Origin: Actinoallomurus bryophytorum
GTDB lineage: Bacteria; Actinomycetota; Actinomycetes; Streptosporangiales; Streptosporangiaceae
Direction: 5' to 3'
NCBI RefSeq assembly: GCF_006716425.1
Contig: NZ_VFOZ01000003.1
Location: forward strand, 310,001-374,000
DNA length: 64,000 nucleotides
Shown here: in pieces, positions 44,447 through 52,609 of the stretch
Numbering within the stretch: the first letter of the stretch is position 1
How the letters are laid out: each line of letters starts with the position of its first letter
The notes under the pieces: model-generated
What the model was told of the DNA's origin: nothing
What the model saw: only the letters and a program-made list of their open reading frames with translations
Databases searched by the model: none
Made by a program: the position numbers and the translations under genes

Positions 44447-44659
44447 TCAGGCCTGCGACATGTAGCTGGAGAACTCCTCCAGGGAGATCTCGCCGTCGCC
44501 GTTGGAGTCCATCTTCTTGACGACCTCCGCGGCCGTCTCGTCGGTGATGTCCTCACCGAGCGCCGTCATCAGCTGCTTCAGTTCGGCGGCCGAGATGTGC
44601 CCGTCCTTGTTCATATCGACGATCTCGAACGTCGCCGCGTACGAGCTGGTGTCCGCCAT
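44447..44659 (-). CDS. EF-hand calcium-binding protein (CabC-like)
   Basis: A 70-residue protein with two complete EF-hand loops, DMNKDGHISAAE and DSNGDGEISLEE. Length and sequence match the CabC-type calcium-binding proteins of Streptomyces, which buffer calcium and affect spore germination and aerial growth. The start ATG 44659 follows AGGAAGG. Confidence 0.92.
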   Translation of the reverse strand: MADTSSYAATFEIVDMNKDGHISAAELKQLMTALGEDITDETAAEVVKKMDSNGDGEISLEEFSSYMSQA

Positions 44660-45036
44660 GATCAAGAGCCTTCCTGCTCAGGGGTACGGCCCTCGTGGGC
44701 CACAGCGGCACACAACCTAGTCCAAAAGCCACATCAAGGACGGGAATGACCGCGCTACGCCGCCGGATGCCGCCCTGGGCGAAGACGGGGAACCCTGACC
44801 TAAGGTCACCGCGGAGCCGCCGGCGACCGTGACCAGGCCTACCGGCCAGATCGCCAAGCCGATCACCGGCCGGGCGCCCGGAAGCTCACAGCTGGAGACG
44901 CCGCCGGCCGACTCTGGCGGCGCGTGTGGTGCGTGTTCTCGGTGAGGCTCCGAGCCGACCCGGGCCGCCGCCTTTACGTAGTAAGGTCAGTGTGGTGAAT
45001 CGCGTTCGGCGCACCGGAACCGTCATACTCGGGCAC
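44660..45036. other. divergent intergenic region of the EF-hand and GDPD genes
   Basis: No gene in these 377 bases. A perfect 13-bp palindrome TGACCTAAGGTCA lies at 44796-44808 and may be an operator. TTTACGTAGTAAGGTC at about 44970-44985 is AT-richer and may carry the promoter of the phosphodiesterase gene. The middle is plain GC-rich DNA. Confidence 0.5.
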
Positions 45037-45837
45037 GTGTCACCGGAGTATGAATTCCTCGATCATCCCGGGCCCATCCCGTTCGCGCACCGGGGCGGTT
45101 CCCTCGACGGCCTGGAGAACTCCCTCCCCGCGTTCGAACACGCCGTCGAGCTGGGCTACCGCTACCTGGAGACGGACGTGCGGGCCACCGCCGACGGTGT
45201 GCTGCTCACCTTCCACGACCAGGACCTGGAGCGGGTCACCGACCGCGACGGGGACATCGCGCGGCTCCCCTACGCCGAGGTGTCCCAGGCCCGCATCGGC
45301 GGTCGCGAGCCCATCCCCCTGCTGGAGGACGTCCTGGGCTCCTGGCCGCGGGCGCGGCTCAACATCGACGTCAAGGCCGAGAGCGCGATCGCGCCGCTCA
45401 CGGAGGTGCTGCGGCGCACGGCCGCCTGGCACCGGGTGTGCGTGACCTCGTTCTCCTCCCGCCGGCTGAGACACGTACGCGCGCGGATGCGGCTGCTGTC
45501 CGGCCGCGAGGTCTGCACCGCGCTCGGCCCGCGCGGGGTGGCCGCGCTGCGCATCCACTCCCTCGCCGGACGGCTCGGCGCGCCCCTGCGCCCGATCGCC
45601 ACCGGCGCGCCGTGCGCCCAGGTGCCCTACCGGCTCGGGCGCACACCGTTCATCACCGCCTCGTTCCTGGCCGGCGCGCACTCCCTCGGCCTGAAGGTGC
45701 ACGCCTGGACGGTCAACGACGCCGCGGAGATGGAACGCCTCCTGGACCTGGGCGTCGACGGCATCATCACCGATGAGATCGAGACGCTGCGCGACCTCAT
45801 GCGGGACCGCGGGCTCTGGGCGACGGCCAGCACATGA
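45037..45837 (+). CDS. glycerophosphodiester phosphodiesterase
   Basis: A 266-residue TIM-barrel GDPD. Catalytic residues are seen in FAHRGGSLDGLENSLPAF, LETDVRATADGVLLTFHDQDLERVTD and LNIDVKAE. It splits glycerophosphodiesters to glycerol-3-phosphate and an alcohol. No signal peptide, so it is cytosolic. Start GTG 45037 (SPEYEFLDHPGPIPFAHRGG) matches the usual family beginning; GTG 44995 is an alternative. Its stop overlaps the start of the MFS gene. Confidence 0.92.
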   Translation: MSPEYEFLDHPGPIPFAHRGGSLDGLENSLPAFEHAVELGYRYLETDVRATADGVLLTFHDQDLERVTDRDGDIARLPYAEVSQARIGGREPIPLLEDVLGSWPRARLNIDVKAESAIAPLTEVLRRTAAWHRVCVTSFSSRRLRHVRARMRLLSGREVCTALGPRGVAALRIHSLAGRLGAPLRPIATGAPCAQVPYRLGRTPFITASFLAGAHSLGLKVHAWTVNDAAEMERLLDLGVDGIITDEIETLRDLMRDRGLWATAST

Positions 45838-47252
45838 GCGACCCGGGCGGCCCCGGGGACGAGCCCTCACGCGGGTCCGTCGCGACCTCCCCCGAGAGCG
45901 CCGCGCCGGACCGCGGCGTGCGCCGGGAACGGCGCGGCTGGTACTTCTACGACTGGGCCAACTCCGCCTTCTCCACGACGGTCCTCAACGTCTTCCTCGG
46001 CCCGTACCTGACCAAGGTCGCCAAGGCCGCCGCCGACGCGGACGGCTACGTCCACCCGCTGGGCCTCGACATCCGCGCCAAGGCCGTCTACCCGTTCGCG
46101 CTCGCCCTGTCGGTCATCACGCAGGTGCTGGTGCTGCCCGCCACCGGCGCGCTGATCGACCACACCGGCCGCAAGCGGCTGGTCCTGGCGGTCTCCGCGT
46201 ACGTCGGCGCGTTCGCCACCGTCGGCATGTACTTCGCCGCGGGCGGGCGCTACCTGCTCGGCGCCGGCCTGCTGGTCGTCGCCAACGTCGCCCTGGGCTG
46301 CTCGAGCGTCGCCTACAACTCCTTCCTGCCCGACCTCGCCGGCCCCGACGAACGAGACGCGGTCTCCTCGCGCGGCTGGGGCTTCGGCTACCTCGGCGGC
46401 GGGCTGCTGCTCGCCCTCAACCTCGTCCTGTACCTGCTGCACGACACCTTCGGGGTGTCCCAGAGCATGGCCGTGCGGCTCAGCCTGGCCTCGGCGGGCC
46501 TGTGGTGGGGCGGCTTCACCCTCATCCCGCTGCGGCGGCTGCGCGACCGGCACCGCAGGCGCACCGGCGAGTCCGGCCTCGCCACCGTACGCGCCGGGTT
46601 CACCCAGCTCGGGGTGACCCTGCGCGACATGCGCAACCGGCCGGTCACGATGATGTTCCTGCTGGCCTTCCTCATCTACAACGACGGCGTGCAGACGGTC
46701 ATCAACCTGTCGGCGACGTACGCGACCGAGGAGCTGGACCTCGGCCAGTCGGTGGTGATCGCGGCCGTGCTGCTCGTGCAGTTCGTGGCGTTCGGCGGCG
46801 CGCTGCTGCTCGGCCGGCTCGCCGACCGCTACGGCGGCAAGCGGGTGGTGCTCGTCTCCCTGGTCGCCTGGACCCTCGTGACGATGGTGAGCTACACGCT
46901 GCAGCGCGGGTCCGCGGTGCAGTTCATCGTCCTCGCCGCGATCATCGGCACCGTGCTGGGCGGCACGCAGGCGCTGTCGCGGTCCCTGTTCTCCCACCTC
47001 GTCCCGCCCGGGCGTACGGCGGAGTACTTCGGGTTCTACGAGATCAGCGACAAGGGCACGAGCTGGCTGGGTCCGTTCGTGTTCGCCATCGCCCTGCAGC
47101 TGACCGACAGCTACCGCAGCGCGATCGTGTCGCTCGTGGTGTTCTTCGTCGTCGGGTTCGCGCTGCTCCTCACCGTCGACATGTCACGCGGGACCCTCGA
47201 GGCCGGCAACGCGCTCCCCCGGCGCCCGAACGGCACGAAGGCGCCCGTGTAA
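45834..47252 (+). CDS. MFS transporter, UMF1/Atg22-like family
   Basis: A 472-residue transporter with the UMF1 opening GWYFYDWANSAFSTTVLNVFLGPYL and the Atg22-like second half (IGTVLGGTQALSRSLFSHLVPPGRTAEYFGFYEISDKGTSWLGP). In yeast the relative exports amino acids from the vacuole; bacterial substrates are unknown. Overlap with the phosphodiesterase suggests it moves a product of that enzyme or a related metabolite (inference). Confidence 0.92.
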   Translation: MSDPGGPGDEPSRGSVATSPESAAPDRGVRRERRGWYFYDWANSAFSTTVLNVFLGPYLTKVAKAAADADGYVHPLGLDIRAKAVYPFALALSVITQVLVLPATGALIDHTGRKRLVLAVSAYVGAFATVGMYFAAGGRYLLGAGLLVVANVALGCSSVAYNSFLPDLAGPDERDAVSSRGWGFGYLGGGLLLALNLVLYLLHDTFGVSQSMAVRLSLASAGLWWGGFTLIPLRRLRDRHRRRTGESGLATVRAGFTQLGVTLRDMRNRPVTMMFLLAFLIYNDGVQTVINLSATYATEELDLGQSVVIAAVLLVQFVAFGGALLLGRLADRYGGKRVVLVSLVAWTLVTMVSYTLQRGSAVQFIVLAAIIGTVLGGTQALSRSLFSHLVPPGRTAEYFGFYEISDKGTSWLGPFVFAIALQLTDSYRSAIVSLVVFFVVGFALLLTVDMSRGTLEAGNALPRRPNGTKAPV

Positions 47253-47287
47253 CGCCGATGGCATCTGCGCCGCGTAGCGTGCCGGCC

Positions 47288-47731
47288 ATGATGACCAAGA
47301 AAGAGGCGGCGGAGGCCGTACGCGCGGCCAAGGCCCGGCTGGGCCTGACGTGGGACCAGCTCGCCGAGGCGGTCGGGCGGCCCCCGGCGTGGACGACGTC
47401 GGCGCTGCTGGGCCAGCAGCCGATGAGCGCCGAACAGGCGGCGGCCGCGGCGTCGCTGCTGGACCTGGGCGAGGACGTTCAGGCGGCGCTGCGGCTCCAG
47501 CCCACGCGCGGGGCGCTGGAGACCGCGGTGCCGGCCGATCCCACGATCTACCGGTTCTACGAGGTGCTCCAGGTCTACGGGCCGACGATCAAGGAGCTCA
47601 TCCACGAGGAGTTCGGCGACGGCATCATGAGCGCCATCAACTTCCGCCTCGACATCCGGCGCGTACCCGACCCGGCCGGGGACCGGGTCGTGGTGACCCT
47701 GGACGGGAAGTTCCTGCCCTACCAGTGGTGA
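47288..47731 (+). CDS. cynS: cyanate hydratase (cyanase)
   Basis: A 147-residue CynS. The N-terminal helix-turn-helix-like domain (ARLGLTWDQLAEAVGRPPAWTTSALLGQQ) and the C-terminal active-site domain are complete. Catalytic arginine and glutamate are in IYRFYEVLQVYG and the serine is in GIMSAINFRLD. With bicarbonate it breaks down cyanate to CO2 and ammonia. No carbonic anhydrase or cyanate transporter gene is adjacent. Two ATGs in a row (47288 and 47291) are possible starts. Confidence 0.95.
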   Translation: MMTKKEAAEAVRAAKARLGLTWDQLAEAVGRPPAWTTSALLGQQPMSAEQAAAAASLLDLGEDVQAALRLQPTRGALETAVPADPTIYRFYEVLQVYGPTIKELIHEEFGDGIMSAINFRLDIRRVPDPAGDRVVVTLDGKFLPYQW

Positions 47732-47750
47732 GGCTCCCCGCGGGCCGTGG

Positions 47751-48713
47751 CTACGTCGTCAGCACGATCCTGCCGAACACCTCGCCGGCGTCCATCTTCC
47801 GGTGCGCCAGTGCGGCCTGCCCGAGCGGCAGCAGCTCGTGCACCACCGTGTGCAGCTCGCCGCCGCCCGCGGCGGCGAACTGCGCGGTCCTCACGGCGCG
47901 CAGTTCGGGCCCGGCCACGGTGGCGGCGCTGAACGTCGCGAACGACAGCGACCTCTGGAACGCGGCCATCATCTCCGTGCCGAAGTCCGCCGGTGGCATG
48001 CCTCCGACCGCGCCGACGGCCACCAGGCGGCCGTTCGGGTTGAGCCTGGCGAAGAAGGACGGCATGTGCGCGCCGGCGACGATGTCGATGATGACGTCGT
48101 AGCCCGCGGGAGCGTCCCGGCCCCCCTCGCCGGAGCGGTCCAGCACATGGGTCGCACCGAGCCCGCGCAGGCGCTCGCCGCGCTCGGCCGACGACGTCGT
48201 GACCGCCACCGCACCGGCTCCGCCACGGGCCGCGAGCTGGACCGTCATGATCCCGATGCTGCCGGCCGCGCCGCGTACCAGCACCGACTCGCCGGGGGCG
48301 AAGTGAGCATGGGAGAGGCCGAAGTGGGCCACCACGCCGGAGCTCCCGAGCGTCACCGCGTCGACGGCGGACAGGTTCGCGGGGAGGGGCAGGACCTCCC
48401 CGATCTGGGCGACCGCCTGTTCGACGTAGCCGCCGCCCACGCCGGTGAACGCCCACACGCGCCGGCCGACCCATGACGTGTCGACGCCGCCGCCGACCGC
48501 GGTCACGGTGCCCGCCACCTCGCCGCCGGGAACGTGACCTTCCTCGAAACCGTAGGCGGCGAGGGCACCGCGACGGATCACGGCGTCGACGCCGCCGACG
48601 CCGATCGCCTCGACGGCGATCAGCACCTGTCCCCCGGCGGGGCTCGGGTCAGGGAGGTCGATGACCGCGAGACCCTCCGGACCTCCGAACGCCTGGATCG
48701 CGACTGCCTTCAC
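47751..48713 (-). CDS. zinc-independent MDR quinone oxidoreductase
   Basis: A 320-residue MDR-superfamily enzyme of the quinone oxidoreductase type: VAIQAFGGPEGLAVIDLPDP, GGEVAGTVTAVGGGVD, and the NADPH-binding VLVRGAAGSIGIMTVQLA. There are no zinc-ligand cysteines. It likely reduces quinones or enals with NADPH. Divergent from a TetR gene that may control it. Convergent with cynS. Confidence 0.92.
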   Translation of the reverse strand: MKAVAIQAFGGPEGLAVIDLPDPSPAGGQVLIAVEAIGVGGVDAVIRRGALAAYGFEEGHVPGGEVAGTVTAVGGGVDTSWVGRRVWAFTGVGGGYVEQAVAQIGEVLPLPANLSAVDAVTLGSSGVVAHFGLSHAHFAPGESVLVRGAAGSIGIMTVQLAARGGAGAVAVTTSSAERGERLRGLGATHVLDRSGEGGRDAPAGYDVIIDIVAGAHMPSFFARLNPNGRLVAVGAVGGMPPADFGTEMMAAFQRSLSFATFSAATVAGPELRAVRTAQFAAAGGGELHTVVHELLPLGQAALAHRKMDAGEVFGRIVLTT

Positions 48714-48820
48714 TGTCGTCTCCTTGCTTCGCCGAGAACCGTCCCGGGCACCCTGTGCCCCCGGACGCGCATGACCGCGGACGCTATACGGACGTCACCG
48801 TCCTCTTGGTTAAAGTGAGA

Positions 48821-49522
48821 GTGGTGACCGACCGTTTGCCTCACACGCTGCGCTCCGACGCCCGGGACAACCGCGAACGCATCCTCGACGCGGCACGCGC
48901 GGTCTTCGCCGCCGAGGGCCTGAACGTGTCGATGCGGGAGATCGCCCGGCGCGCCGGGGTCGGCCCCGCCACCCTGTACCGCCGTTTCCCCACCAAGGAG
49001 ACGCTGGCCACCGAGGCCTTCACGGACCAGATGATCGCGTGCCACACCATCGTCGACGAGGGGCTCGCCGACCCGGATCCGTGGCGCGGCTTCTGCCTGG
49101 TGATCGAGAAGATCTGCGAGCTGCACGCACGCGACCGAGGCTTCACCGCGGCCTTCATGTCGACCTTCCCGGGCGCGATGGACTTCGCCGCGGGCCGTGA
49201 ACACGCGCTGAGCTCGATCGCCGAACTGGCCCGCCGCGCCAAGGACACCGGACGGCTGCGCCCCGACTTCGTCCTGGACGACCTGATCCTCATGCTCATG
49301 GCCAACAGGGGCATCCACGCCGCCTCGGTGGCCGTCCGGGTCGCGGCCTCCCGGCGTTTCGCCGCGCTCGTGATCCAGGCGTTCCACGCCTCCCCGGAGC
49401 ACGCGCCGCTTCCGCCGGTGGCACTGCTGGCGCCCGCCCCTACCGGTCAGAGACCGAACGACGCGACGCCTTCCCCTACTGGCTCCACACCTACAATCAC
49501 CACCGCGGACACACCGCGCTGA
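48821..49522 (+). CDS. TetR family regulator with a disrupted C-terminus
   Basis: A 233-residue reading frame. The DNA-binding part is NRERILDAARAVFAAEGLNV, then REIARRAGVGPATLYRRFPTKETL, followed by a SbtR-like C-terminal domain (ANRGIHAASVAVRVAASRRFAALVIQAF). From about residue 206 (after LLAPAP, near 49441) the frame enters remnant transposase DNA in the wrong frame, giving a low-complexity tail (NDATPSPTGSTPTITTADTP). The original end was therefore replaced; the core fold seems complete. Start GTG 48821 or 48824, with TTAAAGT 8 bp before, so probably leaderless. Confidence 0.88.
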   Translation: MVTDRLPHTLRSDARDNRERILDAARAVFAAEGLNVSMREIARRAGVGPATLYRRFPTKETLATEAFTDQMIACHTIVDEGLADPDPWRGFCLVIEKICELHARDRGFTAAFMSTFPGAMDFAAGREHALSSIAELARRAKDTGRLRPDFVLDDLILMLMANRGIHAASVAVRVAASRRFAALVIQAFHASPEHAPLPPVALLAPAPTGQRPNDATPSPTGSTPTITTADTPR

Positions 49523-49575
49523 AGGGCCGACCACCCGCCGGCCACATCCCCAACCTCACGGGACAGAACATTTAG
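49441..49575 (+). pseudogene. IS481-type transposase, C-terminal remnant
   Basis: The plus-strand frame starting at 49441 reads YRSETERRDAFPYWLHTYNH then HRGHTALKGRPPAGHIPNLT and GQNI before a TAG stop at 49573-49575. This is the end of the DDE integrase core of IS481-family transposases (NxHRGHTALKGxPPAxRVxNLxGQ). Everything upstream is missing, and it joins directly to the TetR gene. Its stop codon is also the left copy of the target duplication of the next element. Confidence 0.85.
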
Positions 49576-49826
49576 GCCCTGTCTCCAGGTCATGCTGTTG
49601 CCGCGCGGCGCCGCCTGGGGCGGCGCTTGGGCGGCGTTATCCACAGAACCCCGCTCTACTTCCACCCGCCGCTGTTCCCGCTGGACAATAAGAGTGGGAT
49701 GGCACCCCCGGGTGGGTGGGCTCCAGGTGGGTGGGCTCCAGACGGGTGGGCTCCAGACGGGGCGGGGCACAGACGGGGCGGGGCACAGACGGGGCGGGGC
49801 ACAGACCGAGGGCTTCGAGACAGGGC
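49576..49826. mobile_element. intact miniature inverted-repeat element (MITE) with 16-bp VNTR
   Basis: A 251-bp element bounded by perfect 10-bp terminal inverted repeats, GCCCTGTCTC (49576-49585) and GAGACAGGGC (49817-49826), and flanked by TAG on both sides (49573-49575 and 49827-49829) as a 3-bp target duplication. It contains TTATCCACA at 49637-49645 within a 31-bp block identical to the copy at 35520-35550, GGGATGGCACCCCCGGG, and 16-bp units related to GGGCTCCAGACGGGTG and GGGGCACAGACGGGGC (about 49722-49806). It encodes no transposase. Ends and target length resemble IS5/IS427-type elements, so it could be moved by such an enzyme elsewhere in the genome. Confidence 0.82.
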
Positions 49827-51121
49827 TAGGTCGCGGGCGCCTGGTCCGCGTGCGGGGTGGGTGTGGCGGTCGGGAGGTCGCGCATGCGTCTCAGGGGCGA
49901 CAGGACGAGCCAGAGCGTCGAGAGCCCGACGATCATCGCGGCGATCCAGAGCGTGGATCGCAGGCCCACCAGGCCGGCCAGGACGCCGCCGAGGACGCTT
50001 CCCAGCGAGATCGTGCCCCACATCAGGAACTTCACCGTGGCGTTCAACCGGCCGAGCAGGTGGGCCGGGCAGCGCGCCTGCTGGAAACTGACCTCGACGA
50101 TATTGCAGGCGATGATGCCGAAGCTGGTGACGAAGCCGCCCACCGCGAAGAACGCGAGTCGCGCGCCCGGGCCGGTGAGCGGCACCAGCACGAAACCCGC
50201 CGCGGCCACCAGCACGGTCAGCCACAGGAGCCGCGCCTGGCCGAGCAGTGCGGCCAGGGGGCGCGTCGCGAACGCCGCGACGAGCGCGCCGGTCAGGCCG
50301 ACGGTGTTGAGCAGCCCGATCGCCGCGGGCGACAAGTGCACGACCCGCACCAGGAATACCACGATGATCGCGGTGTAGATGGCCTGGGCCAGGCAGAAGG
50401 TCGCGGTGCTGCCCGCGATCGCGCGCAGGATCGGGTCGCCGGACACCAGCCGCAGGCCCGCGCGGATCTCCTCGCGCATCCGCGTCGAACCCTCGCGCGG
50501 CGGAGCCTGCTCGGGCCTGTGGATCGAGCGGAGCCACAGCGCCGACCACAGGTAGCTCGCCGCGTCCGCCAGGACGCCGCCGGCGCCGGTGAACCACTGC
50601 ACGAGGTAACCGGCCAGTGTCGGCGCCGCTACGGCCGCCACCGACGCGTTGCCCTGCAGCCGGGCGTTCCCCTCGATGAGGCGTGCCCGCTCGACCAGCC
50701 GGGGCAGGTACGTCTGGTGCGCCACGTCGAAGAAGACGGTCAGCACACCGACGACGAACACCACGACGTACAGCTGCCCGATGCCCAGCACGCCCAGCGC
50801 GGCGGCGAGCGGAACCGAGCCGAGCGCGACCGCACGGCCGAGGTCGGCGACCACCAGGACCGGCCGGCAGCGGATCCGGTCACACCACGCTCCGACCTGC
50901 AGGCCGATCAGCAGGTACGCGACGGTCTGGAACGCGCGGAGCAGCGAGACCTCGAACGCGCTCGCGTTCAGGGTGGAGACCGCCAGCAGCGGCACCGCCA
51001 GATAGCTCACGCGGGTGCCCAGCTGACTGATCAGGTCCGCCGCCCACAGATGCCGGAAGTCCCGCTGCCGCAGTAGACCGCCGTTGTCCCCCGATGACCC
51101 GTCCGCCATCCGTCTGATCAT
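49826..51121 (-). CDS. MFS transporter (MFS_3/enterobactin-exporter type)
   Basis: A 431-residue MFS exporter: RDFRHLWAADLISQLGTRVSYLAVPLLAV, AWCDRIRCRPVLVVADLGRAVAL (motif A), DVAHQTYLPRLVERARLIEGNARLQ and the second half with FVTSFGIIACNIVEVSFQQA. This is the same subfamily as the frameshifted exporter at 2499. The stop codon TAG is supplied by the right boundary of the miniature element (bases 49826-49828), so the insertion changed or trimmed the 3' end. Start 51121 has GGTGG upstream; Met5 (51109) is possible. Confidence 0.9.
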   Translation of the reverse strand: MIRRMADGSSGDNGGLLRQRDFRHLWAADLISQLGTRVSYLAVPLLAVSTLNASAFEVSLLRAFQTVAYLLIGLQVGAWCDRIRCRPVLVVADLGRAVALGSVPLAAALGVLGIGQLYVVVFVVGVLTVFFDVAHQTYLPRLVERARLIEGNARLQGNASVAAVAAPTLAGYLVQWFTGAGGVLADAASYLWSALWLRSIHRPEQAPPREGSTRMREEIRAGLRLVSGDPILRAIAGSTATFCLAQAIYTAIIVVFLVRVVHLSPAAIGLLNTVGLTGALVAAFATRPLAALLGQARLLWLTVLVAAAGFVLVPLTGPGARLAFFAVGGFVTSFGIIACNIVEVSFQQARCPAHLLGRLNATVKFLMWGTISLGSVLGGVLAGLVGLRSTLWIAAMIVGLSTLWLVLSPLRRMRDLPTATPTPHADQAPAT

Positions 51122-51140
51122 GCAGATTTGCCACCGTTTC

Positions 51141-51156
51141 CGCAACCCAGGTTGCG
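51141..51156. promoter_or_regulatory. palindromic operator upstream of the MFS gene
   Basis: CGCAACC (51141-51147) and GGTTGCG (51150-51156) are a perfect 7-bp dyad with a CA spacer, 20 bp before the exporter start. It is of the size bound by TetR or LacI-type repressors. The regulator is not identified. Confidence 0.5.
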
Positions 51157-51348
51157 TCAGGATGGCTCAACTTAATTGACTGCCGCCGCCCGGAATGGGA
51201 TACGGGACCGGCCGGCGGCGCTCGGCACGGCAGGGATGAGACGCCCCTTGTGACCGGCCCCGCACGGTCTGGCACGCCGCGCGAGCGGACGATCTTCGGC
51301 GGTACAGGGGAAGACAGGAAAACCACAGGGTTGGACCAAGGCCGGGGC

Positions 51349-51375
51349 GGGAATCTTGTGACGGTATCCAGCGTT
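51349..51375 (+). promoter_or_regulatory. SigR-type promoter of rbpA
   Basis: GGGAAT at 51349-51354 followed by exactly 18 bp and GTT at 51373-51375. This is the GGAAT-N18-GTT consensus of the disulfide-stress sigma factor SigR, and rbpA is a known SigR target in Streptomyces. The predicted transcript would have a leader of about 37 bases. Confidence 0.8.
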
Positions 51376-51417
51376 CCTTTACTACGAGAACGCAAGCCGT
51401 CTGGGAGGCACGTCACG

Positions 51418-51762
51418 ATGGCCGAGCGCGCACTTCGCGGCACGAGACTCGGAGCCACGAGCTACGAGAATGATCGCAATACCGACCTGGCACCCCGTCA
51501 GGAGGTCATGTACGACTGCCCGAAGGGCCACCGGTTCACCGTCATCCTTGCCGCAGAGGCAGAGGTGCCGATGACCTGGGAGTGCCGGAGCTGCGGCGCC
51601 ACGGCCCTGATGGTGGACGGTGAGATGCCTCAGTCCAAGAAGGGCAAGCCACCGCGTACCCACTGGGACATGCTCATGGAACGTCGTTCGATCGAGGACC
51701 TGGAAGAGGTCCTCGCCGAGCGGCTGGCCGTGCTACGGGCCCAGCGTAGGAAGACCGCGTAA
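51418..51762 (+). CDS. rbpA: RNA polymerase-binding protein RbpA
   Basis: A 114-residue RbpA. Seen: core domain with ATSYENDRNTDLAPRQEVMYDCPKGHRFTV, the zinc-type or structural cysteines in CPKGH and WECRSCGA, the basic linker KKGKPPRTHWDMLMERRS and the sigma-interacting C-terminal helices IEDLEEVLAERLAVLR. It binds RNA polymerase and the main sigma factor, stabilises open complexes and affects rifampicin response. GGGAGG precedes the ATG at 51418. The gene is followed by a strong terminator. Confidence 0.97.
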   Translation: MAERALRGTRLGATSYENDRNTDLAPRQEVMYDCPKGHRFTVILAAEAEVPMTWECRSCGATALMVDGEMPQSKKGKPPRTHWDMLMERRSIEDLEEVLAERLAVLRAQRRKTA

Positions 51763-51779
51763 CAACCGACAACGCCTTT

Positions 51780-51819
51780 GACGGGCCGCGCCGCCAACCC
51801 CTCGGTGGCGCGGCCCGTC
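51780..51819 (+). terminator. GC-rich hairpin terminator after rbpA
   Basis: GACGGGCCGCGCCGCC (51780-51795) pairs with GGTGGCGCGGCCCGTC (51804-51819) over an 8-base loop, 16 bp with one G-T pair, beginning 17 bp after the rbpA stop. There is no T-run, as is common in actinomycetes. Confidence 0.75.
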
Positions 51820-51924
51820 GGCGTCTGTGGTGCCATGACTGAACGGGGCCGATGCCCTTCGGCGGCGGCGGCGCTCGCGGGAGCCCGGGGCCGATGTCAC
51901 GTCAGGCCGGCGGCCCGGATCGCT

Positions 51925-52437
51925 CTAGCGATCCTCCTCGATGACCTCGCCGCGCACGACCCGCGCGTCGGGTTCCCGGCCCTCCGGGGCGCTCTGGGCG
52001 TCCGGCCGTATCCGGACGCCGGGCATGCCGCCCAGCCCCTCGAACGCGGCCGCGGTGCGGCTCTGGGCGACGCGTACGCGGCGCGCGACGAAGGCCGACA
52101 GCAGCCAGCGCAGGACCGGCCGCGTGAACGGCAGCACGAACAGGAAGCCCAGGATGTCGGTGACGAACCCCGGCGTCAGCAGGAGCACACCGCCGATGAG
52201 GACCAGCGCGGCGTCGGCCAGCTCACGGTCGGGCAGGCCGCCCTTCTGGAACGTGCCGGTCAGCGCGCGCCAGGCCCGGCGGCCCTCGCGGCGAACGATC
52301 CACGCGCCCAGGACGCTCTCGGCGATCAGCAACGCCACCGTCGGCCAGGCGCCGATGAGGTGACCGACCTGCAGGATCACGTAGATCTCAACGATGGGCA
52401 CCAGGAGGAAGGCGACGAGCAACGCGACCGGCAACAT
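51925..52437 (-). CDS. fxsA: FxsA family membrane protein
   Basis: A 170-residue FxsA-type protein with helices LPVALLVAFLLVPIVEIYVILQVGHLIGAW, TVALLIAESVLGAWIVRREGRRAW, ALVLIGGVLLLTPGFVTDILGFLFVLPFTRPVLR. The PGFxTDxxG signature is clear. The acidic/basic C-terminal tail (VRGEVIEEDR) is usual in actinobacteria. Function unknown; the E. coli relative affects phage T7 exclusion. It converges on rbpA, as in many actinobacteria. Start ATG 52437. Confidence 0.92.
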   Translation of the reverse strand: MLPVALLVAFLLVPIVEIYVILQVGHLIGAWPTVALLIAESVLGAWIVRREGRRAWRALTGTFQKGGLPDRELADAALVLIGGVLLLTPGFVTDILGFLFVLPFTRPVLRWLLSAFVARRVRVAQSRTAAAFEGLGGMPGVRIRPDAQSAPEGREPDARVVRGEVIEEDR

Positions 52438-52609
52438 GGATCCATTGTGACGTGCCGCGCCCTCGCTTTGGGCCGGTCCCCGCCACGCTGACGGCATAAT
52501 CGCGGGACCCCGGTGAGCGATTCGTAGCCGTGCCGTCCCCCGGGCGATGGCGGAAATCGTCATAGACATGTCCTTGCCGCCATCGCGACGGTGCGGCCAC
52601 GATGGAGGG

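Noticed and set aside
49447-49770. Conserved minus-strand peptide shared by both element copies (GCHPTLIVQRE / GCHPTFIVQRG ... VEVERGSVDNA)
   Set aside because: The frame is shared over only about 30 codons, then shifts between copies, and contains the terminal VNTRs; similarity is explained by DNA homology of the element.
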